Below, piece after piece: positions 57,450 to 64,000 of a DNA stretch of 64,000 nucleotides. The position numbers and the translations under genes are program-made. Source of the DNA: Ostrinia nubilalis (taxonomy: Eukaryota > Arthropoda > Insecta > Lepidoptera > Crambidae); NCBI RefSeq assembly GCF_963855985.1, contig NC_087091.1:14266154-14330153 (forward strand). The letters are read 5' to 3'. The notes below the pieces were generated by a model. That model was not told the DNA's origin. It worked only from the letters and a program-made list of their open reading frames with translations, and did not search any database. Position 1 is the first letter of the stretch, and every line of letters begins with the position of its first letter.

Positions 57450-58760
57450 TTTCTTGTTACACTTGCTTTCAAAATGTATGCTTCTTTTTTTTGTTTCTTT
57501 CGTCGTGTACAGTGTAACAACTGAGAGCATACTTATTGAACTGAAGACCATAATGTCATGAACTAGTTCAGTTCAACAATATGGCGGGCGATATTCAATA
57601 ATAAGAGAAAAAGACTTGCAAATTATAATGAAATGTAACAGGCTGCAAAAGTGCTGCAATGTCATTGAGTGGGTGTGAAACGAGCTTAATCAGCTCTGAA
57701 ATCCACATGTCCATTAGCTCTAAGTACCTACTTTGCCCAGACTTCCCACTTTTATCATTTAATGGTGATTAGACGCAGTGAGAGGTTTGTCGTGTTTAAA
57801 TGAAGGGTTTTGATATGGACGAAGATATGATATGTTTTAAATTCCAGAGTTTGTTTTAAAAACGGCCAGACTTATTTAACTAATATCGATATTTCACAAT
57901 GTCGTGCTTATTCGTACTTAAGTTTTTAGTTACTGATTACAACAAGAATCGTTTTGGAAATCACCTAATCTAATGAGTTTTGGTTTTCAGTTTATTATTT
58001 TCCCTTTAACTAGAAATGCTTAGTCTAAAATATTAAATAAAGATACCTACTGCTCACTTACGAGTATAAATTAAAATCATGAATATCAGCCACAGATCCA
58101 TTCTCTCCAGATCAACTCAAATCAGTAGAAATTCGAAACCAATTCATAATCCACAGACCAACCATACTAATGCCCAATTTCCCTTTCTCCTGAGCAATCG
58201 ACACCTGACTGGCGACAGGTAACAGGGTAACTGTTCGATGCCGACGCCGCCCATTGGTATTCATGGGCGGCTTTCCGCCCAGGCGCGCAAAGCTCTGTCA
58301 ATTTATTTTTTCCGCCAGAGGGAGCAGATTGGCGATATTTACAAGTCTTCCATGAGCCTATCCCGGATAGATTCTGCGAAATCCGAGATTATGCGGATGT
58401 AACGTTTTCTGCGCTTTTCTGTTAGGAGACTTAATGTATGTTACACGATGTCAGTTGGTGTGTTTTTCTTTATTTATTTGCCAAACACAGTAACCTTAAC
58501 CAAATATCATTTAGCGATTGTTGAATTTAATTGTCGGCTAAATTAGAGTAATAAATATACATTTTAAACTAACGATCAAGGTAATACAGTCGAAAATTTA
58601 ATGCCGCGTTGAAGACAAAGACACTGGCTCTAATTTACTTATCGAAAATCTTCGTGTTTCTCTTCCATAAAAAATATTTTTCGTGTATTTTGCGTGTAAA
58701 AAGAGTTGTAACTATGATTTATTTATTTATTTAAATTTTATTTTATTTATTGGTTTATAA
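57450..58760. other. Single-copy-looking DNA with a GC-richer block
   Basis: Positions about 58090-58400 are GC-richer than their surroundings, lack an open frame, and contain GCCGCCCATTGGTATTCATG and a CTCF-like CCGCCAGAGGGAGCA at 58312-58326. This may be a regulatory block or an untranslated exon. No direct evidence exists in the sequence. Confidence 0.3.
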
Positions 58761-59022
58761 ACCTGCTTAAATAAACAAAGTGTTTGCATTTCCAGAAATG
58801 GCAAGCGTAGTGCAAACGCTAGACAATAAATTGTATAAACGTTTGGCTAGAATCTTCAGACTCGTTACTCGACACGTTTTCGCACGTGTCGACAATTTTG
58901 GGACATGTAGACACGAGCTTTCTGCTTTTGAATGTTCGTTAAAGTCACTTGAGTTGTGTCTTTGTGTCACATAGCTAAAGCTCCAATTTAGTATTTTAAA
59001 GACTTTTGAATGTGACCTTTTG

Positions 59023-59155
59023 TGACGACCTCATAAAGGTAGCAGGAAGGCGCTGAATACAGGCCGCCATCAACCGACCGTTGTGGAAATCATTGGGGAG
59101 GCCTATTTTCGGAAGTGGACGTCCTATAGCTGAAATGATGATGATGATGAATGTG
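59023..59155 (+). pseudogene. LINE tail fragment
   Basis: The frame reads DDLIKVAGRRWIQAAINRPL, then WKSLGRP, and ends in an ATGATGATG run. It is 5'-truncated and is the same family as 23.3 kb. Confidence 0.7.
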
Positions 59156-59159
59156 ACCG

Positions 59160-60940
59160 CCCCGGACGTATCTAATTACAAAATTGTAACACTCCTTTGT
59201 TCTTCGAAACGACCCTTAAAGTGAACCAAATATCACGCATTAAATTGGGTTTGTGTAAACAAGCAAAAACATGTTAGTGTATTGGCGTATTATGACATGG
59301 CATCAAACTGTCCAGTGTTAAGGTTGTTAGTAGTTAACTGTTGGAAGTAACGCTGTGTTAACTTGTTTTACACAAAATCCTTGGGCTACGCAATATGAAA
59401 GACCACCAAACCATCTCCCTGGACTACCATAATTATTACGTTTAAATCAATTTAACCCATGCACAACCTCGTAAGTATCCATAAAAACAACTGAAATAAT
59501 AAAAGATCCTTTGTAACTGAATTGAAATTCGCATTTTCACAAAAATAATGATATGCCAAAGAGATAAAATTAAAAGAGAACCGTAGTTGGTTGACTGCTA
59601 TCCAATTGCATTGTGACATAAACCTCATCATTTTAAAAGCCGCTGCAAAAACTCAGAGCAACAATGCAGCGCTTTCGGTGTGTATTTCCACTGTTTTTAT
59701 TATTTTATTTAAAGTACCTACACTTATAATATTTTTAATTCCACATTGTATTCCACATATTCTTCGACTGACAGAAACATTTTTTTTAACATCGTTTTAA
59801 TAGACAGTCACTACAAACATCACAGTGAAATGTAAACTTAATAAATGTTAAATAACATCTAAAATAATGTAACCAAAGTCCATAGGTAAATCTTATAATG
59901 ATCGCGTCGCACCAATATACGAGTATTATAAAGTTTTTATAAAAGTCTAAGCAATTTTTGTAAAGAACTTGGTATTAAAAGTGCTGAGGTATAGTAGTAA
60001 CAACAGGCAACCGCTTATCTAATGTCATCAAGTTTAATATAACTTTTAACACTACTCCCTTTAATTTCCGAGTTCCGTTTCCGGAACATTAAAATTCCCG
60101 GGAAATTTTAATGTGAAATGGAAACGTGCCTCAAGTTGTTTGCGGTGCAGATGTTAATTTCGCACCGGCTACGAAAGTTCGGACGCAATTAGTGAATGAA
60201 CAAAACGTACTTTCGTTAATTAGTGGTGTTTTATTGACGAATTTCATGTTGTGTGCTACTATTGGAGGTCAACGATCTGCCTTCTAACTAATAACACCTC
60301 GTAAGTACAAATTCGGTAGTACGACGTTTAACAATGTCAAGTAATCAACGTGTTTCACACATTATTTTTCACTTACGCGGTGTTGTTAGTTGAGCCAAAA
60401 ACAAGCGACCAGTTAGAGTCATAGAAAATTCTTAATTTTTTACTAAAGGCAGATAGACAAATAAACAATGTTACTAAGGCAGACTAGCTTTTAGGTGAAA
60501 AGAGAACATAATACAAAAGGTAAACATGTAAGAACAGCATTGCAGCAACCCAATAAAACCGTGTTAACTTGAAAACCATTAATAATGCGAATCATTTCGA
60601 AGAAGATAAACTTATCAAATTAATGGCGGATGTCCCAACTTCTCCGATTTAATTTGGGCTCGATGAATTCGAGTAATTTGTTGTCAATTCCAGGCGGAAG
60701 ATAAAAAGGGAAAATTCCCTTCAGGGTCTCATTTAGGTAATATTCATAGCAGACAAGCTTTGAATACCTTAAGAAAATCAAGTTAAATGAGGAGTTGATT
60801 TGTGTATAAAAATAATACTTGTAAAAATATTTTTTATATAATTGTTTTACTGTGGACTAAATGATGTCATTAGTTCAATACGCATTTGATGACGTGTATG
60901 TAAGTGTGAGTAATTTATTTATTTATTTATTTACTTTCAT
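59160..60940. other. Non-coding spacer
   Basis: AT-rich, with no convincing open frame or paired repeat ends. Confidence 0.4.
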
Positions 60941-60949
60941 AAACTAAAC

Positions 60950-61357
60950 ATGGATTATTTGACTATTTTACTTGACAATAAGTATGACTTCTATAGGCAT
61001 TTAAAACTTATACAAAACCCGCTATTAGTACCACCTTCTACAACAAGAACACATGACACCTCCACAAAACATGATCTAAATCGCTTACAAGATTCCATTC
61101 TGCACTTGACACATCAAAGCTCTACGCAAGCTTTCACCACAAACACTTGCGGAACAAAAGCACGAATCCAAATCCGAACCAGAGACAAATTATTCAAGTT
61201 CCAACTAAACCAGCCACTTATCCATTTTGCTATTCCGCGTTCAAACTTGCCCCGAAAGCTTGAAAGCTTGAAAGCTTCGCCCTCGACACTCGGTTGGAAA
61301 TCGCATTGTATGCACTTTGAAATGCCACGACACATGCTCTCTATTTATTATATGTAA
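60950..61357 (+). CDS. 135-codon open frame, doubtful gene
   Basis: ATG at 60950 follows an A-rich context (CTAAACATGG). The frame is rich in Thr, His, Leu and Lys, with no signal peptide, membrane segment or motif that I recognise. It is the longest frame in the window outside the DIRS element that is not explained by a repeat. The 3' part contains a short direct duplication (GAAAGCTTGAAAGCTTGAAAG). A chance frame is the simplest explanation. Confidence 0.2.
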   Translation: MDYLTILLDNKYDFYRHLKLIQNPLLVPPSTTRTHDTSTKHDLNRLQDSILHLTHQSSTQAFTTNTCGTKARIQIRTRDKLFKFQLNQPLIHFAIPRSNLPRKLESLKASPSTLGWKSHCMHFEMPRHMLSIYYM

Positions 61358-61359
61358 TT

Positions 61360-62550
61360 TATAATTATTATTATTTATAATTTTTCTGTTAATATTAGTA
61401 CTTATTATTATTCAGTGATATTAGGTACAAGACGTAACTTTGATTGTAAGAATCACGGATTTTTTTTCTTCCTTGACATTATAATCATTTAAGGATAGGT
61501 AATACACAAAATAATGGCATAATAATGTATCTTTTTCTTATCTGGTAAGTACCCATTGTACAAGATTTGTCTATTTTGAGACTAGATGGCGAAGAATATG
61601 ATAAGAATATTTATTTATTTCATTTTATGCATCCTTTAAATATCGCTAATAATCTGATTCTGGCTGAGTAGTTGGAACGATTCAAGTACCTAGTTTTTTC
61701 ATTTACTTATTCCACTTCACTTCACTTATAAAGAAAATTGCGCAGTTCCTCTAGGATCCAAAAAAGTTTTGACATACACTGGCAGTTTTCGTAAGCCGCC
61801 ACGCCATTACGATAAGGTATCACGATTATTTCTCGCACACGTCTAGTTGACTGCGTAATACGTCTCCCGGGAATATTCCAAGATTATCACTGGGCAATAT
61901 TTTCTCAAGTTTGGGAGGAGATTGCGGCCGCTTAAATTTATGAGTATAGTAGTAACAACTTGGAAGAAACACTTGGACGTAGGTCTTGATCTAGATAAAT
62001 GCATGAAAGGTTTTAAAAATATACTTTGAATTAGGCACCTGCCCTATCTTTTAATGCAGAGAAATTTTTTATTGGCTCTTTGACTAATAAATATGTTTTT
62101 TTAAGTAAAAATAAAATGAATAGAATAAGACTTAACACAGTAAGCATTTATAAACAAAAATAACACAGTAAGAGAATAAAAAATAGTGGGCCACTGCGCC
62201 AATAGACTCTCGCTCAATTTTGAAATTTATTTTTGAACTCAGCTGACCCACAATTGAAAATAGCCCTTCGTCCTTCTTAAAATGACTAAACATATTCTAC
62301 GAGTTTTGCATTCACCAGCTACGAGCTTTGCTACAGCGCGCGGCCTACGAGATCTCGTAGAGCTTTCGTAGACGGTCGTAGTCCGTAGCAATCGTTACTA
62401 GTTGAAAGTTCAGAGGTTGTTTCACATTATTATCTCAGTGTCTATTTAACCGACTTCAACAAAAGGAGGAGGTTCTCATTAGATTACTCTATTGATAAGT
62501 ACTTATTTGGTAAGCTTGTGGTAATACAATTTTGGCTTGTTTACTAGTTT
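61360..62550. other. Non-coding spacer
   Basis: AT-rich. A fragment of the 13.6-kb repeat end (ACCGACTTCAACAAAAGGAG) lies at about 62451-62480. Nothing else is assignable. Confidence 0.4.
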
Positions 62551-62553
62551 TCT

Positions 62554-62592
62554 AATCGCACTTCAAAGTGATAATCACTTTGAAGTGCGATT
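62554..62592. repeat. Perfect 39-bp palindrome
   Basis: AATCGCACTTCAAAGTGAT is followed by one A and then its exact complement, so 19-bp arms meet around a single base. No surrounding element was recognised. Confidence 0.85.
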
Positions 62593-62860
62593 GACCGAGG
62601 TATGCGGATACTAAAGAGGTAACTCTGTATTATTAAAAAAAAACAATATTTTGTATATGTATAACTCTTGCAACTATGATTCACTTCTGCTGTTTTATTC
62701 TCGCATTGAGTATAAACACAGGACGCAAACAAGGTTAGAATGAAAAATTAAACGACCACAGGCTCCATTAAGTAAATTGTTTCTAGTTGAAAGCATTGCC
62801 GAGCAAAATAATGTATAGTAAAGGCTTGGCATCCTGCTAGTACCTAACTACTAACTAGAG

Positions 62861-63072
62861 CATTGGTTCTCAAACTTATTTGAGACACGCCCCCTTTCGA
62901 ACATACAAAAAATTCCGCGCCCTCCTCCTCCAGTCAAGATTATTTATTGGTCGTATGGAGCAGTCTGGAATGCATTCTCTCAGCGGTCGCAGTTTTTTTT
63001 ACTTGAGTATACCTACAGATGACCCGCGCCCCCCTTTAAAGGTCTTTGCGCCCCCCACTTTGGGAACCAATG
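62861..63072. mobile_element. hAT-type MITE
   Basis: An 8-bp duplication AACTAGAG (62853-62860 and 63073-63080) flanks inverted ends CATTGGTTCTCAAA / TTTGGGAACCAATG. The length is 212 bp with C-rich interior blocks. It is non-autonomous; the apparent 67-codon frame lies within it. Confidence 0.8.
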
Positions 63073-63439
63073 AACTAGAGTAAACGATGTTGCACATTAA
63101 GTATATGGTACTACCAAAAATTTATCTCCTAGCAAAATTCTCAGTGCTAATAATTTCATGAATTAATTTCAATTTAAATGCAAATCACCCCGCTTTACTA
63201 AATTCAAGGAAGAGTGCTTTGTTGTTTTCGTGTTACTAATGTTGGTGCATGTATTTTGGAAAGTTGCCCAATTAAACTATTGTTTATAAGAACTATTATG
63301 ACACCGATATTTGTGACTTACCGACTTTTGGCTACAATTATCCGTGCTAGGAGGGACTTAGTAAATTCTAGTGAATTAGAATGTGACTATCTGTGGTTTA
63401 GCAAATGTTGGTGTACGAATGACGCGCTTGTACGAGTAA

Positions 63440-63592
63440 GGCCCGATTCGACCATACTTTTTTCTTTCTTTCTAACTTTCCGAGAATAACTCCTGGTATA
63501 ACCGGCACATAGACAGTTTCAGTATGGGAAATATGTCAAAACTGACGATTTATTCTGAGATTAATATTTAATCTTGTTTGGTCGAATCCACC
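63440..63592. mobile_element. Small MITE with GATTCGACCA ends
   Basis: The inverted ends are GGCCCGATTCGACCATACTT at the left and the near complement of GGGTGGATTCGACCAAACAA at the right. About 153 bp, non-coding. Confidence 0.55.
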
Positions 63593-63599
63593 CTGAAAC

Positions 63600-64000
63600 G
63601 TTTTCTGCGTAGATAAAAGTTGGAGTAAATGTTGAGAAATCAATGTTTGCAAATTAATTATGTTTTTCTGTTTAAAACAATGGGTAATGTCTTCTGTATG
63701 TAGTTGTGATAGATGCTATTTTTCAATAAAATTCTTTGGTCGATGTGCTGTTAAAAAAAAACCTCATAAAACTCATTTATTTCTGTAAGTAGGCTTTAAA
63801 AAAGCACTTTTACACTGTTAACTCTACATTTATTACACGACGAAAAGGAGCATATCAGTCATGATTCTAATGACTTTTTCGTTCGTATTGATTTGCCCTT
63901 TGATGAAGATAAAGATGAAGTCCACATTAAAACGATAAAAGTTTCATAAATTATTTTTATGTGCGATAAAGAAGAAGATGGAATCGGGATATCTCGAAAT
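63600..64000. other. Window end, non-coding
   Basis: AT-rich sequence with no frame or repeat structure seen. Confidence 0.4.

Overview
The window looks like nuclear DNA of an insect, most probably a moth or butterfly. It is AT-rich, has no operon-like packing and almost no long open frames. TAGGTA/TACCTA-type motifs are common, and it is full of dispersed repeats whose sequences I associate with Lepidoptera, such as LINE 3' tails ending in (ATG)n and many small inverted-repeat transposons. I found no host protein-coding gene, tRNA, rRNA or CRISPR array. The window is best read as intergenic or intronic DNA built by nested transposon insertions.

The only substantial coding region, about 14.3-19.7 kb, is a nearly complete DIRS1-like tyrosine-recombinase retrotransposon. 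It has inverted terminal repeats (14306-14490 and 19456-19682) and an internal complementary region (19248-19391) that joins the complements of both outer ends. Its genes are a Gag-reverse transcriptase frame with a probable spliceosomal intron at the 5' end, an RNase H plus methyltransferase-like frame, and a tyrosine recombinase with all visible catalytic residues. One in-frame TGA separates the RT from the RNase H. The two ITRs differ only in the length of one homopolymer, so the insertion is young. The element sits inside an older TA-flanked DNA transposon with perfect 25-bp termini (14241-20661).

A second theme is a TTAA-flanked family present three times: 1951-5662 (+), 7206-10820 (inverted) and 41427-44127 (+). 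Copy A carries a 178-bp tandem array with dimeric higher-order structure and a hAT-type insertion that itself contains a foldback element. Copy B has a replaced core. Copy C carries its own inverted-repeat insertion.

The rest is a mosaic. 11.7-13.6 kb holds a small MITE, a near-perfect long palindrome and a 141-bp tandem repeat. 21.8-25.9 and 32.0-33.5 kb hold two diverged copies of an unknown roughly 2-kb unit, the first broken by insertions. 23-29, 44-45, 49, 53 and 59 kb hold LINE tail fragments. 29-31, 37-41, 44-45, 48-50, 52-57 and 62-64 kb hold inverted-repeat elements, several with clear target-site duplications. Stretches not listed as repeats looked single-copy and non-coding by eye, with no exon I could support.
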